Source of the DNA: Nitzschia sp. DOCU1
Taxonomy: Eukaryota > Bacillariophyta > Bacillariophyceae > Bacillariales > Bacillariaceae
NCBI GenBank assembly: GCA_951394045.1
Contig: OX595996.1
Span: forward strand, 62,001 to 126,000
DNA: 64,000 nucleotides
Direction of reading: 5' to 3'
The notes under the pieces were generated by a model. That model was not told the origin of the DNA. It saw only the letters and a program-made list of their open reading frames with translations, and did not search any database. Shown here piece after piece: positions 42,267-50,881 of this stretch; the first letter of the stretch is position 1, and every line of letters starts with the position of its first letter. The translations under genes and the position numbers were made by a program.

Positions 42267-45034
42267 GCCCAAAATTCCACCCATGTGGTATTTTTTGTAC
42301 CAAAATTCCATTTCCCCGTATGTAGAACTACCGATACCGTCATTGGAGTTTGTGGATTTCTCATGGTGTTGACGTGGCGAATCCACTGCGGAGTGGACAG
42401 GAATCGTGGAATTTAGGGGCCAAAAATTCCACAATACGATCGGCGCTATTTTCACACAACAATGCTGGTTGCTGCCACAACAACAAATACAACTTCATTC
42501 CAAACCTGCTGAAACAAAACAACAATGGCAAACATTAATACACCTGGCCCATGCGCCAATCCAGGGTGTCTGCTTGGTGGTATTGCACCAAGCACCCATA
42601 AATGTCCGGATTGTGGCAAGAATATTCATGCCCCCTGTGGTGATGAGACCCCGAACAGCATTCACTTCGTGTTGTGCCCTGTCTGTAAGGCAAAAAGAAT
42701 AGCTGGCACCGGACAGCAGGGCGAAAGAGAAGTCACTGCCAATCAGCAGCAGCATGCTGAGCAAGCGGTAGTAGTACCACCACAGCAGAATCCTCGTCCT
42801 GCTGCTCGTGCTGGTGCTGCTGCAAGAAGCAAACCCCCGAAGCGGTCCCTTCCACCACCCAGTGACTGCTACAATGGTACAAGCATGGCAACTCGGCTGT
42901 CCCAGCCAAGTTGTATACTTGCTTACCATGACTACCTAGCAGAATTTATGTCATTCCGGGATGGGAAAAAGTATGTGTCGCCATATCCTTTCCCAAACTC
43001 TGAGCTACAGAAAGTGACTCCGAAGGAGGTGGCAAGCTTTTTGGCCATGAAAGCATATGGAAAGCCCGATCCAACAGAAGCTGACAATCCAACAGTTGGA
43101 CGGTCGAATTCTATTTTATACTACAAAAAAGCCATATCCTTTTTCATGCCCAACCGGCTAATGGCATGGAACTTTGCAGTGGGTTGGGGAAATCCTACAA
43201 GATCCAACGAGGTGAATGAGCTAATAAAGGCTGTTATGAAGAAAGAAGCTGCTGGATTTGGGAAAGCATCGCAAGCACGGCGGGATTTCGACAAGGATGA
43301 ATTTGACCAAGTGATGAATTATTTGGGAAGGCAATCGGCTGTTGATTTAAAGCTAGGTGTTCCATGCCTCTTCAAATTTTCTTATCACTTTATTGCACGC
43401 TTGGATGATGCGTGCAAACTGAGGAAGGCCATGCTTCGTCAAAATGTCCGGGTGCCTGATTCCCTGGTGGCCAAACTACAGTGGTCCAAAAATGTAAACA
43501 CTGAAAAGCCATGCCCGTGGCAGATCATTTTTGGTTGCAAAGATGCAAGCTACTGCCTTTTGTTGGCGTTAGCGTTGCATTTAGAGACGACTATTGCACA
43601 ACATGGTGGCAACAAGGAGTTTATTTTCCATTTCGGAAAATCGACTCCAGAACAAGCAAACTCATTCGTCAGCTCTTCCCTAAGGAAGATATTGAATACA
43701 GAGTTCATTGAACTGATGGATTCTGCTGATGGGAAGCTTGGGACGCATTCCAATCGGAAGTATGGAGCTACGGCAGCACATCGCAGAGGTGGCACACCGG
43801 CAAATGTTGATTTTCGCGCACGTTGGGGACAGAATAAACGCCAACAAGATCGCTATACCAATGCTGATTTGCCATGGCCGGACGGTGACATTGCTGCAAG
43901 GCTATGCGTTGGAGGCCCCATTCGGTATGCAGTGAAGGCAGGTAGTGGGATTACAATGGATTGGATAATTGCCAATGTGGTGCCGAACATAGCTGCTGAT
44001 GGGTTTCATCGGGAGGTTGCCAGAGTGCTTGGCACAGCACTTCTTTGGGCTGCCTTTGAAGAGTCTATGGCGGAGATGATCCCCCTTGGGATCCTACAAC
44101 GAATTCATTCTGCATACGAAGCCAACAAACTTGTACTTCAAGGAAACCTTCATGATAATGAGAATCCAGTCTCAAGGATTCTACTGGATGTTTATGAGAC
44201 AGAGGGTGTTCTACAGGTGATGGATTTGGATGGGGGAGATGGTGGTACAAACAATACCGATCAACCAATGCGAAACATTGAGGATCAACGAGGGGAGCTA
44301 CGAAAACTGCGATGTGAGGTGCATGAAATTAAGGTCTATCTTGCCGCCTTGAAAGCACAGCAAGATCAAACAAAGTCTGAATGGACTGCAAACTTCAACA
44401 AAGTGTTGCGCCATCTGAATAGAATCGAAAGCCAGCCAGGCCGGCGCGTCAGAGTGGCAGGTGACAATGGTGAAGCCGTTCATGAAGACCACCAACTGCC
44501 AGAGAATAATGCGAGGCTAAGTCGCTGTCCAAAAACGTTGCATTTACTGTGGGACGAATGGACGAATGGGTTGGGCGGAAACAAGGCGGCAAGATCTTTC
44601 ACTGCTAGGGAACGAGGGCGAGTTAGGTATGTATTTAGCAAACGAAAGGTATTTTGGGACCAAGTCAGCCTGATGGTCCGAGGCGGGGAGTTGGCGACCG
44701 TTGCCATTGACAAAATTTATGATGTGTATGGTGGAGATACATGTGTCACGAAGATATTGCGTCAAATGCAGAAGGATAAAGCCACTGGAGGGCATCCATC
44801 ACTGCGAATAGTATCAATGGTGACTGTATGAGTATAGTGATTTATGTTTTGAAATGAGATAGTCTCCTCTTCCAATATAGTGTAGCAGTGGCTACTGGCT
44901 CGCCGTCGTCGTCGCTGGACTTTGACTCAAAGGAATACATGCGCGCTCTTCGCACGAGAGTTCAAGTGATGCGAACACTGTACACGGGATTGTGTGTGGA
45001 ATTTTGTGTGGAGTATTTTGAGACTATTTTCACG
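42267..45034 (+). mobile_element. Crypton-like tyrosine recombinase element, copy 1
   Basis: The sequence from GCCCAAAATTCC (42267) to ...GACTATTTTCACG (45034) recurs as copy 2 at 45039-47806 with a constant 2,772-bp offset. It has no terminal inverted repeats and no clear target duplication, as expected for Cryptons, which integrate a circle by tyrosine recombinase. One gene fills most of it. Only three base differences from copy 2 were found by eye: two change amino acids and one lies downstream of the gene. Confidence 0.85.
42525..44831 (+). CDS. Crypton tyrosine recombinase with GCR1_C-type DNA-binding domain, 768 aa
   Basis: Single exon. The N-terminus has a Cys/His zinc-binding module (CANPGC, CPDCGKNIHAPC, CPVCKAK, residues about 8-62). 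After a Gln/Pro linker comes a helical core-binding part, then the tyrosine recombinase catalytic domain. Its residues are Arg in FIARLDDACKLR, His-x-x-Arg in THSNRKYGAT, Trp in RARWGQ, and the likely nucleophile Tyr in QDRYTN (residues about 285-450). A coiled-coil stretch (RGELRKLRCEVHEIKVYLAALKA, split over residues 590-615) follows. The C-terminal 110 residues match the GCR1_C DNA-binding fold (PKTLHLLWDEWTNGLGG, KRKVFWDQV, AIDKIYDVYG, GGHPSL). This zinc module/YR/GCR1_C order is typical of Cryptons. It appears intact. Copy 1 has AAHRRGG and GITMDW where copy 2 has AARRRGG and GITTDW. Confidence 0.88.
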   Translation: MANINTPGPCANPGCLLGGIAPSTHKCPDCGKNIHAPCGDETPNSIHFVLCPVCKAKRIAGTGQQGEREVTANQQQHAEQAVVVPPQQNPRPAARAGAAARSKPPKRSLPPPSDCYNGTSMATRLSQPSCILAYHDYLAEFMSFRDGKKYVSPYPFPNSELQKVTPKEVASFLAMKAYGKPDPTEADNPTVGRSNSILYYKKAISFFMPNRLMAWNFAVGWGNPTRSNEVNELIKAVMKKEAAGFGKASQARRDFDKDEFDQVMNYLGRQSAVDLKLGVPCLFKFSYHFIARLDDACKLRKAMLRQNVRVPDSLVAKLQWSKNVNTEKPCPWQIIFGCKDASYCLLLALALHLETTIAQHGGNKEFIFHFGKSTPEQANSFVSSSLRKILNTEFIELMDSADGKLGTHSNRKYGATAAHRRGGTPANVDFRARWGQNKRQQDRYTNADLPWPDGDIAARLCVGGPIRYAVKAGSGITMDWIIANVVPNIAADGFHREVARVLGTALLWAAFEESMAEMIPLGILQRIHSAYEANKLVLQGNLHDNENPVSRILLDVYETEGVLQVMDLDGGDGGTNNTDQPMRNIEDQRGELRKLRCEVHEIKVYLAALKAQQDQTKSEWTANFNKVLRHLNRIESQPGRRVRVAGDNGEAVHEDHQLPENNARLSRCPKTLHLLWDEWTNGLGGNKAARSFTARERGRVRYVFSKRKVFWDQVSLMVRGGELATVAIDKIYDVYGGDTCVTKILRQMQKDKATGGHPSLRIVSMVTV

Positions 45035-45296
45035 TAAGGCCCAAAATTCCACCCATGTGGTATTTTTTGTACCAAAATTCCATTTCCCCGTATGTAGAAC
45101 TACCGATACCGTCATTGGAGTTTGTGGATTTCTCATGGTGTTGACGTGGCGAATCCACTGCGGAGTGGACAGGAATCGTGGAATTTAGGGGCCAAAAATT
45201 CCACAATACGATCGGCGCTATTTTCACACAACAATGCTGGTTGCTGCCACAACAACAAATACAACTTCATTCCAAACCTGCTGAAACAAAACAACA
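44832..45296 (+). other. Crypton 3' end, internal junction and copy-2 leader
   Basis: Untranslated tail of copy 1 to 45034 (CACG), a short junction TAAG at 45035-45038, then the 258-bp leader of copy 2, which ends in an A-rich AAACAAAACAACAATG start context. No further gene. Confidence 0.7.
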
Positions 45297-47806
45297 ATGG
45301 CAAACATTAATACACCTGGCCCATGCGCCAATCCAGGGTGTCTGCTTGGTGGTATTGCACCAAGCACCCATAAATGTCCGGATTGTGGCAAGAATATTCA
45401 TGCCCCCTGTGGTGATGAGACCCCGAACAGCATTCACTTCGTGTTGTGCCCTGTCTGTAAGGCAAAAAGAATAGCTGGCACCGGACAGCAGGGCGAAAGA
45501 GAAGTCACTGCCAATCAGCAGCAGCATGCTGAGCAAGCGGTAGTAGTACCACCACAGCAGAATCCTCGTCCTGCTGCTCGTGCTGGTGCTGCTGCAAGAA
45601 GCAAACCCCCGAAGCGGTCCCTTCCACCACCCAGTGACTGCTACAATGGTACAAGCATGGCAACTCGGCTGTCCCAGCCAAGTTGTATACTTGCTTACCA
45701 TGACTACCTAGCAGAATTTATGTCATTCCGGGATGGGAAAAAGTATGTGTCGCCATATCCTTTCCCAAACTCTGAGCTACAGAAAGTGACTCCGAAGGAG
45801 GTGGCAAGCTTTTTGGCCATGAAAGCATATGGAAAGCCCGATCCAACAGAAGCTGACAATCCAACAGTTGGACGGTCGAATTCTATTTTATACTACAAAA
45901 AAGCCATATCCTTTTTCATGCCCAACCGGCTAATGGCATGGAACTTTGCAGTGGGTTGGGGAAATCCTACAAGATCCAACGAGGTGAATGAGCTAATAAA
46001 GGCTGTTATGAAGAAAGAAGCTGCTGGATTTGGGAAAGCATCGCAAGCACGGCGGGATTTCGACAAGGATGAATTTGACCAAGTGATGAATTATTTGGGA
46101 AGGCAATCGGCTGTTGATTTAAAGCTAGGTGTTCCATGCCTCTTCAAATTTTCTTATCACTTTATTGCACGCTTGGATGATGCGTGCAAACTGAGGAAGG
46201 CCATGCTTCGTCAAAATGTCCGGGTGCCTGATTCCCTGGTGGCCAAACTACAGTGGTCCAAAAATGTAAACACTGAAAAGCCATGCCCGTGGCAGATCAT
46301 TTTTGGTTGCAAAGATGCAAGCTACTGCCTTTTGTTGGCGTTAGCGTTGCATTTAGAGACGACTATTGCACAACATGGTGGCAACAAGGAGTTTATTTTC
46401 CATTTCGGAAAATCGACTCCAGAACAAGCAAACTCATTCGTCAGCTCTTCCCTAAGGAAGATATTGAATACAGAGTTCATTGAACTGATGGATTCTGCTG
46501 ATGGGAAGCTTGGGACGCATTCCAATCGGAAGTATGGAGCTACGGCAGCACGTCGCAGAGGTGGCACACCGGCAAATGTTGATTTTCGCGCACGTTGGGG
46601 ACAGAATAAACGCCAACAAGATCGCTATACCAATGCTGATTTGCCATGGCCGGACGGTGACATTGCTGCAAGGCTATGCGTTGGAGGCCCCATTCGGTAT
46701 GCAGTGAAGGCAGGTAGTGGGATTACAACGGATTGGATAATTGCCAATGTGGTGCCGAACATAGCTGCTGATGGGTTTCATCGGGAGGTTGCCAGAGTGC
46801 TTGGCACAGCACTTCTTTGGGCTGCCTTTGAAGAGTCTATGGCGGAGATGATCCCCCTTGGGATCCTACAACGAATTCATTCTGCATACGAAGCCAACAA
46901 ACTTGTACTTCAAGGAAACCTTCATGATAATGAGAATCCAGTCTCAAGGATTCTACTGGATGTTTATGAGACAGAGGGTGTTCTACAGGTGATGGATTTG
47001 GATGGGGGAGATGGTGGTACAAACAATACCGATCAACCAATGCGAAACATTGAGGATCAACGAGGGGAGCTACGAAAACTGCGATGTGAGGTGCATGAAA
47101 TTAAGGTCTATCTTGCCGCCTTGAAAGCACAGCAAGATCAAACAAAGTCTGAATGGACTGCAAACTTCAACAAAGTGTTGCGCCATCTGAATAGAATCGA
47201 AAGCCAGCCAGGCCGGCGCGTCAGAGTGGCAGGTGACAATGGTGAAGCCGTTCATGAAGACCACCAACTGCCAGAGAATAATGCGAGGCTAAGTCGCTGT
47301 CCAAAAACGTTGCATTTACTGTGGGACGAATGGACGAATGGGTTGGGCGGAAACAAGGCGGCAAGATCTTTCACTGCTAGGGAACGAGGGCGAGTTAGGT
47401 ATGTATTTAGCAAACGAAAGGTATTTTGGGACCAAGTCAGCCTGATGGTCCGAGGCGGGGAGTTGGCGACCGTTGCCATTGACAAAATTTATGATGTGTA
47501 TGGTGGAGATACATGTGTCACGAAGATATTGCGTCAAATGCAGAAGGATAAAGCCACTGGAGGGCATCCATCACTGCGAATAGTATCAATGGTGACTGTA
47601 TGAGTATAGTGATTTATGTTTTGAAATGAGATAGTCTCCTCTTCCAATATAGTGTAGCAGTAGCTACTGGCTCGCCGTCGTCGTCGCTGGACTTTGACTC
47701 AAAGGAATACATGCGCGCTCTTCGCACGAGAGTTCAAGTGATGCGAACACTGTACACGGGATTGTGTGTGGAATTTTGTGTGGAGTATTTTGAGACTATT
47801 TTCACG
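45039..47806 (+). mobile_element. Crypton-like element, copy 2 (tandem)
   Basis: Same element as copy 1, in the same orientation, starting at GCCCAAAATTCC and ending in TTTTCACG at 47806. The right flank then reads GTATCCACTGCG. The tandem arrangement with 99.9% identity points to a very recent event or an assembly duplication. Confidence 0.85.
45297..47603 (+). CDS. Crypton tyrosine recombinase, second copy, 768 aa
   Basis: Same protein as at 42525-44831 except for His to Arg in AARRRGG and Met to Thr in GITTDW. The His/Arg difference lies just downstream of the catalytic HSNRK motif, and all presumed catalytic residues (Arg, HxxR, Trp, Tyr) are present in both. Both copies could therefore be active; nothing marks one as a derived pseudogene. 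Confidence 0.88.
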   Translation: MANINTPGPCANPGCLLGGIAPSTHKCPDCGKNIHAPCGDETPNSIHFVLCPVCKAKRIAGTGQQGEREVTANQQQHAEQAVVVPPQQNPRPAARAGAAARSKPPKRSLPPPSDCYNGTSMATRLSQPSCILAYHDYLAEFMSFRDGKKYVSPYPFPNSELQKVTPKEVASFLAMKAYGKPDPTEADNPTVGRSNSILYYKKAISFFMPNRLMAWNFAVGWGNPTRSNEVNELIKAVMKKEAAGFGKASQARRDFDKDEFDQVMNYLGRQSAVDLKLGVPCLFKFSYHFIARLDDACKLRKAMLRQNVRVPDSLVAKLQWSKNVNTEKPCPWQIIFGCKDASYCLLLALALHLETTIAQHGGNKEFIFHFGKSTPEQANSFVSSSLRKILNTEFIELMDSADGKLGTHSNRKYGATAARRRGGTPANVDFRARWGQNKRQQDRYTNADLPWPDGDIAARLCVGGPIRYAVKAGSGITTDWIIANVVPNIAADGFHREVARVLGTALLWAAFEESMAEMIPLGILQRIHSAYEANKLVLQGNLHDNENPVSRILLDVYETEGVLQVMDLDGGDGGTNNTDQPMRNIEDQRGELRKLRCEVHEIKVYLAALKAQQDQTKSEWTANFNKVLRHLNRIESQPGRRVRVAGDNGEAVHEDHQLPENNARLSRCPKTLHLLWDEWTNGLGGNKAARSFTARERGRVRYVFSKRKVFWDQVSLMVRGGELATVAIDKIYDVYGGDTCVTKILRQMQKDKATGGHPSLRIVSMVTV

Positions 47807-47843
47807 GTATCCACTGCGTTCACAGACACCAAGATAAGGAAAT

Positions 47844-47877
47844 GGAGGAAATTGCGTCACTTCTAAAATGCTAAAAT
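47844..47877 (+). repeat. Harbinger left terminal inverted repeat
   Basis: 34 bp, matched by 50422-50455 on the opposite strand with one mismatch at position 8. Starts GGAGGAAATTGCG. Confidence 0.88.
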
Positions 47878-48087
47878 AAATCGCACTGCGACAGGCCCAT
47901 ATTTTTAGAAGTGACGCAAAAAATTTCAGGACTTCCAAACTTCTAAACTGTCGCGCACCCGCGCGACAGTTTGATTTTCCCGCCAACCCTCGCAAGAATC
48001 AATGATGGTGGTCGTTGTTGTTGTTGTCGTCGCCAGGATGATGGATGTCATTTATCAACAATCAGCACCACTAGTAGGGCCTTTATC

Positions 48088-48897
48088 ATGACGGAAAGCG
48101 ACCCCGAGGATGATGCTAGCACCGGTACTACTGCCAGGAAGCAGTCTGCTGCTGGCCGTGGGACCAAAAAGAGCACCAGTGCTGGCAGTGGCAGTGATTC
48201 CTCCCGTAATGGTAAGAGGGGGGGGCGCAAGAAAGGCGCTACAAAGTGGAGAGACAGCGAGCTTTCAGTCATGCTTGATGGCGTAGAAGAATTACTTCCT
48301 GCCGGAAGCAATGACTGGGAGGGCGTATCTCTCTACATGTATCGCCAAGGAGGGTTTAAGCGTGACGGCAGTGCGATCAAAGCCAAGTTTGACTCACTTG
48401 CTTTCCGGGACAAGCCTACTGGCAACGCCGAAATCCCCCTTCATGTGGAGCGGGCAAAGAATATACGAGAGCAGATCTCGTCAAAAGAGGTGGTTGGGGC
48501 AGCAGGGCTTAACGACACCCCTGCCGCACAAGATGAAGGCGAGGACTACAGTTCAAGCGAGGATGATGACAATCCTCCAGCACGCATTGGGCTCAAGGCG
48601 ACACGATTGCTTGACAACGATGGGAATTTTCGTCGCAAGTTGTACAAGCCGGAGACAAAGAGGCAACGAACAGAGGGTATTCTTGCTGCTATTGGGCAGC
48701 TAGGCGAGGCTTCGGCTAAGTCAGCTGAAACTCTTGGCGAGGCAATGAAAGATCTGGGCCAAATGTTGAGCAGTGGTGGTGGTGGAAACAATGCAAATCA
48801 TCGCATGGATCAAATGGAGGCAAAACTAGGAAATCTAGATTCAAAGATGGATCGACTCTTGATGGCACTTGGTGCCAATAAGAATAATAACAATTAA
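48088..48897 (+). CDS. Harbinger Myb/SANT-like DNA-binding protein, 269 aa
   Basis: The ATG at 48088 is the first in frame. After an acidic, Ser/Gly-rich N-terminus and a basic patch (KRGGRKKGATKW) comes a Myb/trihelix-like domain at about residues 45-110. It has spaced aromatic residues (KWRDSELSVML, NDWEGVSLYMY, KAKFDSLAF) that fit the three helices. The C-terminal part is charged, ending in a heptad-like helix (MDQMEAKLGNLDSKMDRLLMAL) that may dimerise. In Harbinger elements this protein partners the transposase, helps it enter the nucleus and binds the element ends. Its position next to the convergent transposase supports that role. Confidence 0.8.
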   Translation: MTESDPEDDASTGTTARKQSAAGRGTKKSTSAGSGSDSSRNGKRGGRKKGATKWRDSELSVMLDGVEELLPAGSNDWEGVSLYMYRQGGFKRDGSAIKAKFDSLAFRDKPTGNAEIPLHVERAKNIREQISSKEVVGAAGLNDTPAAQDEGEDYSSSEDDDNPPARIGLKATRLLDNDGNFRRKLYKPETKRQRTEGILAAIGQLGEASAKSAETLGEAMKDLGQMLSSGGGGNNANHRMDQMEAKLGNLDSKMDRLLMALGANKNNNN

Positions 48898-48922
48898 CAT
48901 TAGCATTAGGTAGTTATCATTA

Positions 48923-50158
48923 CTAGTCATTATACTTCTTTACTACTTCATTGAAGTAAGTTTTGATTTGGTTCCGGTCCATAGTTTCTGTCCTGAAATT
49001 GTGGAGAAGTACAGCTGTCCACAAAATTGTGGCACGATGCACGTTATCTGTAGGCAACTCGTTTTTCAGTCGCCTAAATACTCCAGTTAGTACATTGTTG
49101 CCCCACTCTGAGGCTTGCCTCAAGTGGGTGAGAGTAGCATCCCTGTCGGATGCTACTAACCCCTCAACATACTCTTTTGTTTTGACTAACTTACCTTGTA
49201 GTCTTCCCTTTGTATGGAAAGCAGAGTCACATACCACCAAATATGGGTCAGGTAGTCTCATCACATGCCTGTAGATATTTCCATACATGCAGGACCTTGA
49301 GTCATGGAAGCTGCCTGGTGGATTGACGACGCAATCAACGATCTTGCCAAATGAGTCCCAAAGCAAAATGAGATTCCGGTTTACATCTTTTGTCCAACCA
49401 TTGTAATCTCTGTTTTGTTCATTGGAATCTGGTGGGTGCAGAGACCGAAGGCGCTTTCCATCAAGCATGCCAACAACATTGGGTAGAGCTAAAAAGGCCT
49501 TGGTTCTTTCAGCTGCTTTTTCTAGGGCCTCCTCAGACTGGTCCCAATGCACACGAGCCTTTGGGTGATCAACTAACATTGTGACTGTAGCCGCCATACC
49601 CAGCCTGACACAGAGGGAGAAGGTTGATTGTAGAGCACCAAACTGGGGGGCAAGATCCTTTGCCCCTGCACGGCTGATCATGGACTTTATTGTCATAGCA
49701 ACTATGTCCTCATAATTGTGCCTTCTCTTTTTAAGATTCGTCTTGGTGACTCTTCCTTTGCTGTCGGGGCGGAGTGGGTTGGCCTCAATATATTCCTTAA
49801 GAATGCCACAGAGCTCATTGAAGGCAGCTCTAGTGAAGCCGAGAAAGTGTAGGAACTCTAGGTCATCACCCTTTTGTTGAATATTGAACCAAAAACTGGT
49901 GTTGGGCGCAGGTAGGGCTCCTGCTCGGAGGTAGCGCCCCTGTTTCTTCCGCAACGATGCATCAATTATGCCACTGCTCACAAGGATATGGGCAAGGGCA
50001 GCTTGTGTATTCTCCAGTGATTGCTGGTGCAGCAATACAGCTGCCATTGTGGCTGCGGCCGCTGCAACTTTACGGTTATTGTCCACACTCATGGTTGAAG
50101 TTGTGTTGAAGTTGTGTTGTGGGTAGTGAGTAAGAGAAGTATCAGCAGTAACATCCAT
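48923..50158 (-). CDS. PIF/Harbinger DDE transposase (DDE_Tnp4 type), 411 aa
   Basis: Start taken at the first ATG, 50158 (the frame is open to 50317). The N-terminal 150 residues contain Ala-rich and helical parts. The nuclease domain shows Asp in VVGMLDGKRLR, Asp in PPGSFHDSRS, a VVCDSAFHTKGRL strand typical of the family, and Glu in QASEWGNNVLTGVFRRL. These give the DDE set that cuts and rejoins DNA ends. VHRATILWTAVLLHNF is the usual C-terminal helix near NF. No internal stop or frameshift. Works with the Myb-like product on the 34-bp ends. Confidence 0.9.
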   Translation of the reverse strand: MDVTADTSLTHYPQHNFNTTSTMSVDNNRKVAAAAATMAAVLLHQQSLENTQAALAHILVSSGIIDASLRKKQGRYLRAGALPAPNTSFWFNIQQKGDDLEFLHFLGFTRAAFNELCGILKEYIEANPLRPDSKGRVTKTNLKKRRHNYEDIVAMTIKSMISRAGAKDLAPQFGALQSTFSLCVRLGMAATVTMLVDHPKARVHWDQSEEALEKAAERTKAFLALPNVVGMLDGKRLRSLHPPDSNEQNRDYNGWTKDVNRNLILLWDSFGKIVDCVVNPPGSFHDSRSCMYGNIYRHVMRLPDPYLVVCDSAFHTKGRLQGKLVKTKEYVEGLVASDRDATLTHLRQASEWGNNVLTGVFRRLKNELPTDNVHRATILWTAVLLHNFRTETMDRNQIKTYFNEVVKKYND

Positions 50159-50421
50159 GTCGCTCAATGCAATGAGTTTTAGTGGGCTTTCGGCGGGTGA
50201 TTTGTGATTTTGGCGGCAATCGGATGGTTCGGGGCGGTAATCGGATGGTTCGAATAATTTAGCAGTTTGGAAAGGTAATTTAGCAGTTTGGAAAGGTCCT
50301 CGGGAGGACCCTTCCAAACTTCTAAATTTTAGGCCATTTCACTTCTAAAATTTTTCGCAGCTGTGACACGTGACTCGGCTGTGGAACAAAAATCCTGCAC
50401 GCTGATTGGCTAAAATTTAGC

Positions 50422-50455
50422 ATTTTAGCATTTTAGAAGTGACGCAAATTCCTCC
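50422..50455 (-). repeat. Harbinger right terminal inverted repeat
   Basis: Reverse complement of 47844-47877 with one mismatch. Ends GACGCAAATTCCTCC, followed by the AAT duplication. Confidence 0.88.
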
Positions 50456-50458
50456 AAT

Positions 50459-50881
50459 ATCTCTCAAGCCGAGACGATTAATTGGAGCTTCATATGGATC
50501 AATCAGATCCCTTCTACCTAGTTCGAATCTACATTTATGCCATTTTTGTCCTGGGATGTCTAACGATTCCCGATTCCTTTAAATAACATGGTGCGAATAG
50601 CCCTTGTGCTTCCTTCGAATTCGCATGTAGTTAAAAATAAGATATCTGCGAATGCGTTCTATGTGAATTTTGAAATTCGGCGAAGGTAATCGAAGACATG
50701 GCTTTTGAAAAAGATATGGCTGGTAAGAAATCTACTGTAGTCTACTTGGTAAAGTGAAATTCGGGTTTGCTAGAATGACACCTAGGCAGAGGCGCAGACG
50801 AGTTTGGTGCTCATCTTGCAAAACAAGCTGCGGTGGCAACACAATTTGGCGGCAGAGCCATCTCACATCATCGAACGTAAC
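50459..50881. other. upstream region of the first M11 protease gene
   Basis: No coding feature recognised. Should hold the promoter and 5' UTR of the M11 gene starting at 50882; the Harbinger insertion lies about 420 bp upstream of its ATG and may have altered regulation. Confidence 0.4.

Larger units (their letters stand above)
47841..50458. mobile_element. PIF/Harbinger-type DNA transposon, apparently complete, 2,612 bp
   Basis: The element proper is 47844-50455. Its ends are 34-bp inverted repeats (GGAGGAAATTGCGTCACTTC... with one mismatch) and it is flanked by a 3-bp duplication AAT at 47841-47843 and 50456-50458, as expected of Harbinger insertions. It carries the standard two genes in convergent orientation, a Myb-like protein and a DDE transposase, whose stop codons are only about 25 bp apart. 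A subterminal hairpin, AAACTGTCGCG(n6)CGCGACAGTTT, lies near 47946-47973. Both frames are open, so it may be autonomous. Confidence 0.9.

Noticed and set aside
48923..50317. Transposase start at 50317.
   Set aside because: The codon there is TTG and the first residues repeat FQTAKLPFQTAKLF from a short subterminal DNA repeat; the first ATG is 50158.
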